From the NCBI GenBank assembly GCA_030152225.1, contig JASLHL010000341.1, forward strand, positions 1 to 9,645: a stretch of 9,645 nt of DNA, given 5' to 3'. Positions within the stretch are counted from its first letter, which is position 1. Each line of letters opens with the position of its first letter. The notes beneath the pieces were generated by a model. It made no database searches. It worked only from the letters and a program-made list of their open reading frames with translations, and was not told where the DNA came from. A program made the translations under genes and the position numbers. The stretch is from Flavobacterium sp. GTDB lineage: Bacteria; Bacteroidota; Bacteroidia; Flavobacteriales; Flavobacteriaceae. Positions 1-7,144 of the stretch are shown here, one piece after another.

Positions 1-1
1 A

Positions 2-205
2 CTCACAACAACAAGTTATGAAGAAGCGATTTTAAAAGCAATATCACTTGGAAAAGACACTGATACTAATGCTGCTATAACAGGCGCTTTAGCTGGAATT
101 CTCTATGGATACAATAGTATTCCTTTGCATTGGATAGCACCTTTGAAACGGAAAGAGGATATTGAATCGTTAGCTAATCGATTAAAACTGAAATACAACC
201 AATAA
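2..205 (+). CDS. ADP-ribosylglycohydrolase (DraG-like) family protein, C-terminal end
   Basis: The window opens inside this gene. 67 codons remain before TAA at 203-205, and the N-terminus is missing. The visible part contains GKDTDTNAAITGALAG, which matches the family's last metal-binding block (usually GG-D-[TA]-D-T-N followed by GALAGA.YG). The two Asp and the Thr of DTDTN are the residues that hold the two Mg2+ ions in DraG/ARH3-type hydrolases. It is followed by IPLHWIAPLKRKEDIESLA, the usual C-terminal 'IP..W' helix. Family members remove ADP-ribose from proteins, nucleic acids or small molecules in the cytosol. In this protein the first Gly of the GGD motif is Leu-Gly, a mild deviation. 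The next gene starts 22 bp downstream on the same strand, so the two are probably co-transcribed. The family call is firm; the substrate is unknown. Confidence 0.85.
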   Translation, partial: LTTTSYEEAILKAISLGKDTDTNAAITGALAGILYGYNSIPLHWIAPLKRKEDIESLANRLKLKYNQ

Positions 206-227
206 ACAGAACAAACAGACCCATCCT

Positions 228-1862
228 ATGAGTGAAAAAATAAATATAGAAACCTACTTCAAAAAAGGTGTTTTTGTTATACCAGAGTACCAAAGAGGTT
301 ATAAATGGTCAGTAGAAGATACTGAGAAACAAAGTTCATTAGCGTTTTTTATTGATAGTTTAATTACAGCTTACAACAATGGACTCGATCAATATTTTAT
401 TGAAGCAGTAACGGTCGTAGAAAATCAAAATATCGTTTTAGTTGATGGACAACAAAGAACAACCTCATTATTTTTAATTTTTGCAGTATTAGAAGATTTC
501 GATTTTATCTCCAACAAATTGAAATATGATGTGAGAGAAGATTCGCATAAATGGTTAAACAACCTTATCATTGCTAATAAGGGAGAATTTCAACGAATAG
601 ATACACAAGACATATTCTATTTTATTAAAGCTTTAGAATTGATTGCATTAAAACTAAAGGAGCATATTACGGATAACCAAAAGTTTTTAAATTTTGTCAA
701 AAAAAACGTTTTTCTATTATACAACCCTATTCCTAAGGACAAAGCAATCAATACATTTATTTCTTTAAATGGCCTAAAAGCCGTAATGAAAGAAGAAGAA
801 CTGATTAAATCGGATTTACTAATTAAATCATCTAGAATAGACCTTCAAAACACTAAAATAGAAACCTCATCAATAGAATGGAAGATCAACGAAGATAGAG
901 GAATACTTGCGAGAAACTGGGATAAATGGTTGTACTGGTGGAATCAGAAAGAAGTTAAAAACTATTTTGGAATAGAAAGCAATCATCCTTTATATTATCT
1001 ATTAATCACCTATTGGAATATTACCTCTAATAAGGATAAATCAAAGAAATTTTCCTTTGATAATTTTAAAAATCAATTTATTTCTAGTGCTCAAGATGCT
1101 AAGACACACTTTGAAGGACTAAGAAAACTACAGAAAACTTTTGAAGATTTATATTCAAATTGGGAAATATACAACCTGCTAGGATTAGCTATTATAGCTG
1201 GAAAGAACAAACAAGATGTTTTGATTTTCTTCATACAAAACCGAAATAGAATTGAAGACTTAAAACGATTTGTAAAGTGGTCACTAGTTGGGTGTACTTT
1301 AAAAGAAATAGAAGAAAACAACCCAGAAAAGTCATTCTATGATAATAGAGATTCTGTCAAAGATTTATTAAAAGACAAAGAGCTCTATGAAAGTGAGGGT
1401 AAACATCAGGCATATTTACAATTACTTCGAATCAATGTTTTGGATATGAACAATAGAAAATTTGATTTTGAGGTATTTAAAACCAAAAGCTTAGAGCATA
1501 TTTGTCCACAAAATCCACCTGAAAATGAAATCGATTTTCTCAATTCCAAAATAGAAATAAATGAAAAGTCTGACGGCATTAATTCTATCGGAAACCTAGT
1601 TTTATTAAATGGTTCTGCAAATTCAGCACTGAGTAACAATGATTATGGTAGAAAAAAACAACTCCTATTTGACAAAATCAAAGAAGGTTTCTTATTGCCT
1701 CATACATTAAAAGTTTTTTCTAAATCATTTATAACAGAAACCGATGATGGAAAATCCGAAAAACTTTTTAACAATGAAAAGTACTGGCAAGCAGAAGATG
1801 TAAAAAATAACAAAGAGTATTTCTTTAACGAATTTGACAATTATTATGAAAAAAAGAAATAA
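228..1862 (+). CDS. DUF262-DUF1524 (ParB-like NTPase + HNH nuclease) protein, GmrSD-like
   Basis: This is a 544-aa protein with the two-domain layout of fused GmrSD-type restriction enzymes. The N-terminal DUF262 domain (about 1-210) has IPEYQRGYKW at 18-27 and the nucleotide-binding signature DGQQRTTS at 73-80. A third block at about 176-200 (FISLNGLK...LIKSDLL) stands where the family has 'N-x-x-G-x-x-L...DLIK'; here it is diverged and appears to carry a small insertion. The C-terminal DUF1524 HNH domain has LEHICPQ at 422-428 (candidate general base His424), INSIGNLVLL at 451-460, and Asn465/Asn471 with a following K-rich helix, which is the GNL.LL...N......K pattern. Known relatives cut modified DNA using NTP (GmrSD) or respond to phosphorothioate (SspE); which applies here is not visible. 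ATG at 228 is the first start after the upstream gene. The 3' end overlaps the second DUF262 gene by 17 bp, implying coupled translation. Confidence 0.9.
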   Translation: MSEKINIETYFKKGVFVIPEYQRGYKWSVEDTEKQSSLAFFIDSLITAYNNGLDQYFIEAVTVVENQNIVLVDGQQRTTSLFLIFAVLEDFDFISNKLKYDVREDSHKWLNNLIIANKGEFQRIDTQDIFYFIKALELIALKLKEHITDNQKFLNFVKKNVFLLYNPIPKDKAINTFISLNGLKAVMKEEELIKSDLLIKSSRIDLQNTKIETSSIEWKINEDRGILARNWDKWLYWWNQKEVKNYFGIESNHPLYYLLITYWNITSNKDKSKKFSFDNFKNQFISSAQDAKTHFEGLRKLQKTFEDLYSNWEIYNLLGLAIIAGKNKQDVLIFFIQNRNRIEDLKRFVKWSLVGCTLKEIEENNPEKSFYDNRDSVKDLLKDKELYESEGKHQAYLQLLRINVLDMNNRKFDFEVFKTKSLEHICPQNPPENEIDFLNSKIEINEKSDGINSIGNLVLLNGSANSALSNNDYGRKKQLLFDKIKEGFLLPHTLKVFSKSFITETDDGKSEKLFNNEKYWQAEDVKNNKEYFFNEFDNYYEKKK

Positions 1863-4104
1863 AGGATTAAAAAACAACGAGTATTCGCTTTCGCAACTAT
1901 TTTCAAACCCCTTGCGTAAAATTATTATTCCCGATTTTCAACGCGATTATTGTTGGGGAGATAAAACGCATGGTGAAAATAAAACGGATATTATCAGTAA
2001 TTTCTTAGATACCTTAATTGAAGAGTTTGATACTAATCGGGACGCTGACGTATTACTTGGAAAAATAGATGTTTACGAACATCCAACTAATTATATTTAT
2101 TTGACAGATGGACAGCAGCGATTAACTTCTTTATATCTGCTACTTGGACTACTTTACAGAATTGAAAGCAATGAACTACAGAAACAAAAAATCAAAGACT
2201 GCTTAATCACAGCTTATCAAGAACCTCGTTTACAATATGCGGTAAGAGAAAGTACGGTGTTCTTTTTACATGATTTAATCCTTGATTTTTGTTTAGAAAA
2301 CAAAGCCTTACTAGAGGATCAATACTATAAGGCTAAACAAGAAAAACAAATTGATCATGATGAAACTTTAATTGCTTATACAATTAAAAATCAATCCTGG
2401 TATTTTGATGAATATAATCAAGATCCTTCAATACTAAGTATGTTATCAACTTTAGGGACCATTCAAAAGAAAAAAGAGTTGCTACAAGCTGAAGGATTTT
2501 CAACTTTTTTACTAGAAAAAATTAAAATTCAATACTATGATGTACAAAGCAAAGAACATGGCGAAGAGCGATTTGTAATTATCAATACTACTGGTAAAAG
2601 TCTAACTGCATCTGAAAACATCAAACCGATATTATTAGCCAATCTTAGTAATCCTGAATTAGCAAATCAATGGGAAGATAGAGAAACCTACTTCTGGCAT
2701 AATAGAGATAGAAATAGAGATAGAGAAGAAGTAATAGCGGATCATGGGGTAAATGATTTTTTGACTTGGTGTTTTCAAATTATTGATAAACAACAGGATA
2801 TTAACCTTATCAAACAAGCAAAGCTTAGGCTGAAGGAGAAAAAAAATGAAGAATATTTAGTAAAAATACAACTTTTATTCAATGCTTTAAAACAACTCAT
2901 TGACTATCTTACTGATGATAGATTTCAAACCCAATTTAAATTTGTCAATAATACTATAGTACAAAACATACAAAATCTAAGAAGTCTCAACAAGGATAAG
3001 CAACATAGTATTTTACTTCCCTTGCTCTTTTTCCTTTCGAAATTTCAAGGTGAAAAAGAAAATACCTATCGTTTCTTAAGGAGATTGCGTAAAAATTATT
3101 TTGATTTACAATGGAGTGATCGAAACAACAACTATGTCGATTGGCGCTATATATTACAAATGATTGAGGCTTCAGATTCTATAGAACAACTTTTACAATT
3201 TGATGCTCCTATTCGTTCCATTCAAAATGTTAGTTTAAACAAATGGTTTAATGAAGAAGAAAAAATCAAACTAAACTTAAAGCCGTACCAAGGTCAAATA
3301 GAGCAATGGGAAGATCATCAAAGTTTCATGGGTGATTTGTCCTTTTTATTCCAAACTAATTTAACTGCTGAAAGTAATACCGAAATTCCACAACTCGATA
3401 GTAATTTTTCTTTCAACTTTGAAAAACTACAAAAAGAATTCAGGAACTACCAAGCCACCATAGATTTAATAAAATCAGAAGAATCAGCTCAAGAGAATAC
3501 TTCTTTGGCAAATATGTTTAGATTATTTCGTTTCTATATAAACTGCAATACAGTTGATCACATACATTATTCATCATGGGATTTTGAAGGCGTATTATTT
3601 TCAACTTTAAACAGAGAGCACTTATTCAAACTTGATTTCATGAAATTGCTAAAAACCTCTAATTTATTGGTTTATTGTACTTCTTTCATTAAAAATAAAA
3701 TAAAAGAAGAAGATCTTTTTAATCTTGAAGCTTTTACAGTTGACAAATTTATCAAGGCATGGCTAACGCTAAAAGTATTTTATGCAAATGAACAGGGTAC
3801 ATTATTGGCTTTTTACGATGGAAAAGGTGCAGGAACAGGAGTTTCTGCCTATATAGAGAAAGACCGCAATAGGTTGATGAGTACGGAAGAATTTTCACTT
3901 GGTAACTCTATTTGTGGTTTTGCAGTTAAAAACCCAAGAAATTATGTTCGTTATACATTAATTGAGCATTGGTGTAAATCTACTATTATTGACACTCCTT
4001 TTTCTGATGTGGCTTTTGAAGAAGCAAATAGAACAGTTGAACAAATAGAGAAAAACAATACAACGATACAGTACATTATTAACTCCTTAATTAAAAATAC
4101 CTAA
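1846..4104 (+). CDS. Second DUF262 protein without a recognisable HNH nuclease
   Basis: This is a 752-aa protein from the ATG at 1846. The frame is open back to a TTG at 1834, but ATG is the more likely start and gives a 17-bp overlap with the previous gene. The DUF262 core is clear: IPDFQRDYCWG at 28-38, TDGQQRLTSLY from 87, and NTTGKSLTASENIK at about 247-260, which is a better match to the family's third motif than the upstream gene has. A block at about 467-502 (WFNEEEKIKL...GDLSFLF) resembles the conserved middle part of large DUF262 proteins. The last 200 residues (Trp- and aromatic-rich, with AFYDGKGAGTG at about 655-665) match nothing I know, and no EHI..Q or GNL.LL HNH motif is present. 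It may be a sensor or regulatory NTPase paired with the upstream nuclease, or it may carry an unrecognised effector domain. A basic-acidic NRDRNRDRE repeat lies near 286-294. Confidence 0.85.
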   Translation: MKKRNKGLKNNEYSLSQLFSNPLRKIIIPDFQRDYCWGDKTHGENKTDIISNFLDTLIEEFDTNRDADVLLGKIDVYEHPTNYIYLTDGQQRLTSLYLLLGLLYRIESNELQKQKIKDCLITAYQEPRLQYAVRESTVFFLHDLILDFCLENKALLEDQYYKAKQEKQIDHDETLIAYTIKNQSWYFDEYNQDPSILSMLSTLGTIQKKKELLQAEGFSTFLLEKIKIQYYDVQSKEHGEERFVIINTTGKSLTASENIKPILLANLSNPELANQWEDRETYFWHNRDRNRDREEVIADHGVNDFLTWCFQIIDKQQDINLIKQAKLRLKEKKNEEYLVKIQLLFNALKQLIDYLTDDRFQTQFKFVNNTIVQNIQNLRSLNKDKQHSILLPLLFFLSKFQGEKENTYRFLRRLRKNYFDLQWSDRNNNYVDWRYILQMIEASDSIEQLLQFDAPIRSIQNVSLNKWFNEEEKIKLNLKPYQGQIEQWEDHQSFMGDLSFLFQTNLTAESNTEIPQLDSNFSFNFEKLQKEFRNYQATIDLIKSEESAQENTSLANMFRLFRFYINCNTVDHIHYSSWDFEGVLFSTLNREHLFKLDFMKLLKTSNLLVYCTSFIKNKIKEEDLFNLEAFTVDKFIKAWLTLKVFYANEQGTLLAFYDGKGAGTGVSAYIEKDRNRLMSTEEFSLGNSICGFAVKNPRNYVRYTLIEHWCKSTIIDTPFSDVAFEEANRTVEQIEKNNTTIQYIINSLIKNT

Positions 4105-4156
4105 TACTAATCAGCTACTACTACTTAAGGCTATTTAAACAAAAAATCATTAATCT

Positions 4157-4729
4157 GTGCAAAGAATTAAAATTAAGAACAATAACATTTTAGTGTTATC
4201 TGATACACATGGTAAACATCGCTTAATCGAAGTTCCAGAAAACATTCAAATCATAATTCATTGCGGTGACATCTGTAATGCAGGCGATATGGATGAAATT
4301 GCTGACTTTTTTGATTGGTATGCTCAATTAGACATACCCCATAAAATCTTTGTACATGGCAATCATGATTTACCTTTTGACTTAGTACCCGATTGGGGTG
4401 AGAGACTGATTCCTGACTCTATTATTTGGTTAAATAATCAACTAACCATATGCAATGATATAAGCATCATGGGAATCAGTTCTTATCCTTTTTATACTAT
4501 TATTGACCCAATGAATCAAGTTGATATTGTGGCATCCCATTATCCTCCCTCTGGAATTTTAGACCATGGTTTTGGTCATAGCGATATTAGTACTTTTATA
4601 TTTAAGCTTCGTCCAAAATACCACGTATTTGGTCATAATCATGCTGGATATGGAAACAGTAAACAGCAAAATATTCAGTTTATTAATGCATCTATTTATT
4701 CGATATTAGGTCAAAAAGAGCATGAATAA
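4157..4729 (+). CDS. Calcineurin-like metallophosphoesterase, MPPED type
   Basis: This 190-aa protein carries every metal ligand of the fold: D16-T-H18, G37-D38, G68-N-H-D71, H128 (SHYPPSG) and G159-H160-N-H162. The strings SDTHGKH, HYPPSGILD and HVFGHNHAGYG place it near the MPPED1/MPPED2 type of small phosphodiesterases rather than near MutT-linked or Mre11-type enzymes. Family members are soluble, use two metal ions, and hydrolyse phosphodiesters, including cyclic nucleotides in some cases; the substrate here is unknown. The start is GTG at 4157: an in-frame TAA lies at 4151-4153 and no ATG occurs before the DTH motif. It lies 52 bp after the second DUF262 gene on the same strand. If co-transcribed, it could degrade a nucleotide signal or an ADP-ribose product, but that is inference only. 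It could also be an unrelated housekeeping enzyme. Confidence 0.9.
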   Translation: MQRIKIKNNNILVLSDTHGKHRLIEVPENIQIIIHCGDICNAGDMDEIADFFDWYAQLDIPHKIFVHGNHDLPFDLVPDWGERLIPDSIIWLNNQLTICNDISIMGISSYPFYTIIDPMNQVDIVASHYPPSGILDHGFGHSDISTFIFKLRPKYHVFGHNHAGYGNSKQQNIQFINASIYSILGQKEHE

Positions 4730-4798
4730 CGAAGCATACGCGCATCATAAAAAATAAAGAAGATAGCATTATGTATATAAAACCTAAAAAAATAAGAA

Positions 4799-5428
4799 AT
4801 GGCAACACTCAAAGCACAAGTTTTTGATCTAGAATTCTGTTATTATGACTTAAATAATTGTGATGAAATAGAATATTCCATTGCAATCTTATTAAATGAA
4901 AAACCACTATTTAATCCTGCCATTTTAAACAAAAATACGTATGCAATTAGCAAAGATAAATTTAGAATTACGGATTGCGATGATCGGGATTGGCTTCATC
5001 TTTTTTTCATTGATCTTTTGAAAACTAAAAAAGGGAGTAGATATGAAACAATAGAGCCTCCTACTTGGAGGTTTCAAGCCATCACTTGGGAAGATAAAAA
5101 AGAAGAAAAACAAAAATCACGAAGCAATGCATCGATAAAAGTGAGCAATGAAAATGGAGAAATTATCGATTTGCCCTATAATGAAATCAACAGTATGTTT
5201 CCCTCTCTTTTTGAAGAAGATATAGAGTTTATCATTACACTTCCTCACGAAATATTTGATACCCCAGCATATTCCACTTTAAAGCTCTCCTTTCAAACCA
5301 ATTTTTTTAACTTGGTTCAGTTTCTAGAAGAGTTTCAAAAAGAAATGGGTCAATTTTACAATCTTCATCGAAATAGAATTGAATATTTAGGTAAAGGAAT
5401 TTACAGGAGTAAAGCAGATTGTGACTAA
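4799..5428 (+). CDS. Hypothetical protein, 209 aa
   Basis: I do not recognise this family. The ATG at 4799 is preceded by an in-frame TAA at 4793, so the start is fixed, and the leader is A-rich. The protein is soluble and acidic, with no signal peptide or membrane segment. Visible parts are an N-terminal segment of alternating hydrophobic residues (about 5-35, likely beta strands), an aromatic stretch DWLHLFFIDLL at 64-74, WRFQAITWE at about 90-98, a Lys/Glu-rich linker at about 98-109, and an amphipathic helix FNLVQFLEEFQKEMGQF at about 170-186. It lies 69 bp after the phosphoesterase and 97 bp before another orphan on the same strand. It could be a partner, an adaptor or an immunity-type protein, but nothing in the sequence decides this. 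Confidence 0.75.
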   Translation: MATLKAQVFDLEFCYYDLNNCDEIEYSIAILLNEKPLFNPAILNKNTYAISKDKFRITDCDDRDWLHLFFIDLLKTKKGSRYETIEPPTWRFQAITWEDKKEEKQKSRSNASIKVSNENGEIIDLPYNEINSMFPSLFEEDIEFIITLPHEIFDTPAYSTLKLSFQTNFFNLVQFLEEFQKEMGQFYNLHRNRIEYLGKGIYRSKADCD

Positions 5429-5525
5429 TATCTGGACCTAATCGACAGAGTGATACGGTTTAAATAGAACTTAAAAGGACTGTGGATATTTACTTTTTAA
5501 CTAAACACACATTTTTAGACAGAAT

Positions 5526-6341
5526 ATGAAAGAAAATAATGAATTACAATTGACGTTTTCTAATGCTGAAGCAGGTTGGATTGATCTGTTGTTTATCTAT
5601 AATAATACAGTTGTAAAAGAACGTATCTCACATTGTTTTGATCCACTCCCTCAATTGAAAATTTGGCTCGAGAGTATTGTTCTTGGCGCTGAGCAAACAT
5701 CTTTTTCATATAATAATGAAGGCGCTATTATAAAACTCGATTTTGAACGATGTATTTCTTTTGAATCTGTTTCTTCTAATTTAACAAATGCTTACAGGGC
5801 TAATCCAATTGAAATTTTCACGGTATCTTATCCGGCTAACCAAAATTATAAGTATGGAAACTATGCAACCAAAGAAGAGCTACTAGCTTACCCTACACAA
5901 AGTATGAATATACAAGATGAAATCATGCTTAGAGTAGCAATAACCCGCACACAATTAGTAGCTTTGTTTTATACAGGTTTACAGCAATTTTTCAATTCTA
6001 AAGACTATGATCCACTAGAATGGGAATATCACCGTACGGGTGATAAACTGAGTAAGAAACTCAATTTAGACTCCCCAAATCTTCTTCAGTATTGCGAAAC
6101 ATTATCGAAACAAAAGCTTTTAGAATTATTTCAATCGATTGAAGCGTCAGAAGCTTATTGGGATCTAAAAAGCGATTTCGAAGAATTTGAAAATCTAACA
6201 ACAAGTCAAAAAAAAGATATGATTCAAGATCTGCTTGAAACTAACGCAAATCCTTATGATGGATCTTCTTTCTTCGATCTGCATTCTAAAATTATTGAAA
6301 ATTTCTTAGATTGTAATCCATTAGATAAAACCAACGGATAG
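5526..6341 (+). CDS. Hypothetical protein, 271 aa
   Basis: I do not recognise a named domain. It is a soluble, acidic protein with no signal peptide or membrane segment. Residues 1-75 look like a small alpha/beta unit: beta-rich start, then CFDPLPQLKIWLESIVLG at 37-54, then SFSYNNEGAIIKLDFE at 59-74. This 'DP...L..WLE.I..G....F...EG' arrangement recurs in small uncharacterised and immunity-like proteins, but that is pattern memory and not a family assignment. The rest is mostly predicted helix: YDPLEWEYHRTGDKLSKKL at about 151-169, then a Glu/Lys-rich region at about 195-240. It is the last gene of the co-directional run; a weak AT-rich hairpin follows 47 bp after the stop. The 97-bp gap before it is the widest in the run, so it may have its own promoter, though I see no clear one. 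Confidence 0.75.
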   Translation: MKENNELQLTFSNAEAGWIDLLFIYNNTVVKERISHCFDPLPQLKIWLESIVLGAEQTSFSYNNEGAIIKLDFERCISFESVSSNLTNAYRANPIEIFTVSYPANQNYKYGNYATKEELLAYPTQSMNIQDEIMLRVAITRTQLVALFYTGLQQFFNSKDYDPLEWEYHRTGDKLSKKLNLDSPNLLQYCETLSKQKLLELFQSIEASEAYWDLKSDFEEFENLTTSQKKDMIQDLLETNANPYDGSSFFDLHSKIIENFLDCNPLDKTNG

Positions 6342-6388
6342 AACAGTATTTGTAGTTTTAAGACATAATTACTATTATTTAGCAAACG

Positions 6389-6423
6389 ATTTATTTCTTT
6401 TAGTTTAGAAAAGAAAAATAAAT
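6389..6423 (+). terminator. Possible weak terminator after the six-gene run
   Basis: The arm ATTTATTTCTTTT (6389-6401) pairs with AAAAGAAAAATAAAT (6409-6423) across a 7-nt loop, with a 2-nt bulge. The stem is almost pure A-T with a single C-G pair, and no clean T-run follows. It sits 47 bp after the 271-aa gene, where a terminator is expected, but could be chance in such AT-rich DNA. Confidence 0.25.
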
Positions 6424-6549
6424 TTCTACTTTTCAGAACTAAACTTCTTTAAAAAGACGTGTCAAATATCCAGAAATTCTATTCATTCCTAAATTACCAC
6501 TTCCTCATCAAACTCCCTCATTCCTTCCGATAAATCTGTTAAAATCATT

Positions 6550-6649
6550 CAGTTGATTTTCGTTTGAATTACTTTGAAAAAAGTGTGGTACAAAAACATG
6601 CAAAATCGGCGTAAACCCTTATGAATGCTAGGATCTGATTTATTGTATC
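6550..6649. repeat. 100-bp direct repeat, copy A
   Basis: This block starts CAGTTGATTTTCGTTTGAATT and ends TGATTTATTGTATC. It aligns without gaps to 8687-8786: I count 10 mismatches in 100 positions. Similarity stops sharply at both ends. The two copies are 2,137 bp apart in the same orientation and bracket the hipBST module. No open frame, attC consensus or known IS end is recognised in it. Candidates are a dispersed intergenic repeat, the footprint of a mobile module, or part of a small RNA, since a strong terminator follows 37 bp downstream of this copy. Confidence 0.85.
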
Positions 6650-6686
6650 GAGAAAGTAGGTTACTTCTGATGCTAAATAAAAGACC

Positions 6687-6724
6687 AAAGCCAAGGGATA
6701 CGCAAGTATTTCTTGGCTTTTTTT
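6687..6724 (+). terminator. Strong intrinsic terminator with GCAA tetraloop
   Basis: On the + strand AAAGCCAAG (6687-6695) pairs with CTTGGCTTT (6712-6720). Inside it GGATAC (6696-6701) pairs with GTATTT (6706-6711) through two G-U pairs, closed by a GCAA (GNRA) loop at 6702-6705. That is a continuous 15-bp stem. Seven T residues end the arm and continue to 6724. Read on the minus strand the G-U pairs become A-C mismatches and the tail is only GGTCTTTT, so the + direction is favoured. The nearest + strand gene ends 345 bp upstream, so it may serve that operon as a second terminator or end a short transcript starting in or near repeat copy A. Confidence 0.8.
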
Positions 6725-6863
6725 ATTGAAATTTTCTATTCGCTATAGGTTTCCTTCTGTTACTTACTTTTTTCACCTTGCCTTTATTGGAATAATCAAC
6801 AGTAGGATTATTTATACGAATAGATTTTATAGTATCTTGGTTTATAGTTAAAAAAGTGCAGAA
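6723..6863 (-). pseudogene. Possible 3' remnant of a minus-strand gene
   Basis: On the minus strand, 46 codons are open between a stop at 6864-6866 and TAA at 6723-6725. There is no ATG. The translation ends with a strongly basic tail (KGKVKKVSNRRKPIANRKFQ), and the stop abuts the hairpin at 6687-6724, as at the end of a real gene. A degenerated gene tail would explain this, but a stretch of 46 codons can be open by chance and I do not recognise the peptide. Confidence 0.2.
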
Positions 6864-6874
6864 CTACCTTCATG

Positions 6875-6898
6875 GTTATTGCAGAGCTCTGTAATAAC
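6875..6898. repeat. 24-bp near-perfect palindrome
   Basis: The half GTTATTGCAGAG is followed at once by CTCTGTAATAAC. Eleven of the 12 positions are exactly complementary; the twelfth is C against T, which is a G-U pair in RNA. There is no loop, so it reads as a dyad for a dimeric DNA-binding protein, two abutting inverted ends, or a recombination site rather than a terminator. Its centre lies 321 bp upstream of hipB. Confidence 0.75.
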
Positions 6899-7103
6899 TC
6901 AACAGCGAGGCAAACTCAGCCTACGCAAATATAAAACAGGAACATAAGTTTGTTGATTTTTGGTGTATTGGAAAGATTCCTAGTTTTCTGTTACCCAAAA
7001 TGACAGCTCATGCTAGTTTGTAATATTTTCAATTGCAATTGTAGGGAATAAACCACAATACTTAAAGTACTTTTTATTCATCAGTAAATGTCAATATTAA
7101 ATA

Positions 7104-7125
7104 ATTATACCTTTTAGGGTATAAT
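7104..7125. promoter_or_regulatory. HipB operator O1 (predicted)
   Basis: The core is TATACC-N6-GGTATA at 7106-7123, extended to perfect 8-bp arms (ATTATACC / GGTATAAT). It is the most symmetric of three such sites upstream of hipB. Its left half contains TACCTTTT, one base from the Bacteroidota -7 element TAnnTTTG, so bound repressor may cover a promoter. E. coli HipB sites (TATCC-N8-GGATA) have the same 18-bp core length. Confidence 0.75.
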
Positions 7126-7144
7126 CAAAGAAAACACACATAAC

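Larger units (their letters stand above)
6342..7103. other. Gene-free interval with repeats and remnants
   Basis: No intact gene is supportable here. From left to right it holds an AT-rich hairpin just after the six-gene run, one copy of a 100-bp repeat, a strong + strand terminator, a 46-codon minus-strand open stretch without a start, and a 24-bp palindrome; each is listed separately. The stretches 6425-6549 and 6900-7080 show nothing further that I can name. Confidence 0.7.

Noticed and set aside
1091..1321. Minus-strand open frames inside the first DUF262 gene (also 1406-1639)
   Set aside because: They lie opposite a well-supported gene, show no domain, and have Ser/Phe-rich composition typical of antisense translation.
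1834..1845. Upstream TTG start for the second DUF262 gene
   Set aside because: The ATG at 1846 is a stronger start and gives a shorter overlap with the previous gene; the four extra residues carry no motif.
228..1862. Naming the first DUF262-DUF1524 gene gmrSD or sspE
   Set aside because: Both share the domain pair, but no dnd/ssp modification genes are nearby and the modification specificity cannot be read from the sequence.
6807..6873. A 21-codon minus-strand ATG frame starting at 6873
   Set aside because: It is very short, has no recognisable motif or ribosome-binding context, and is in a different frame from the remnant-like stretch.
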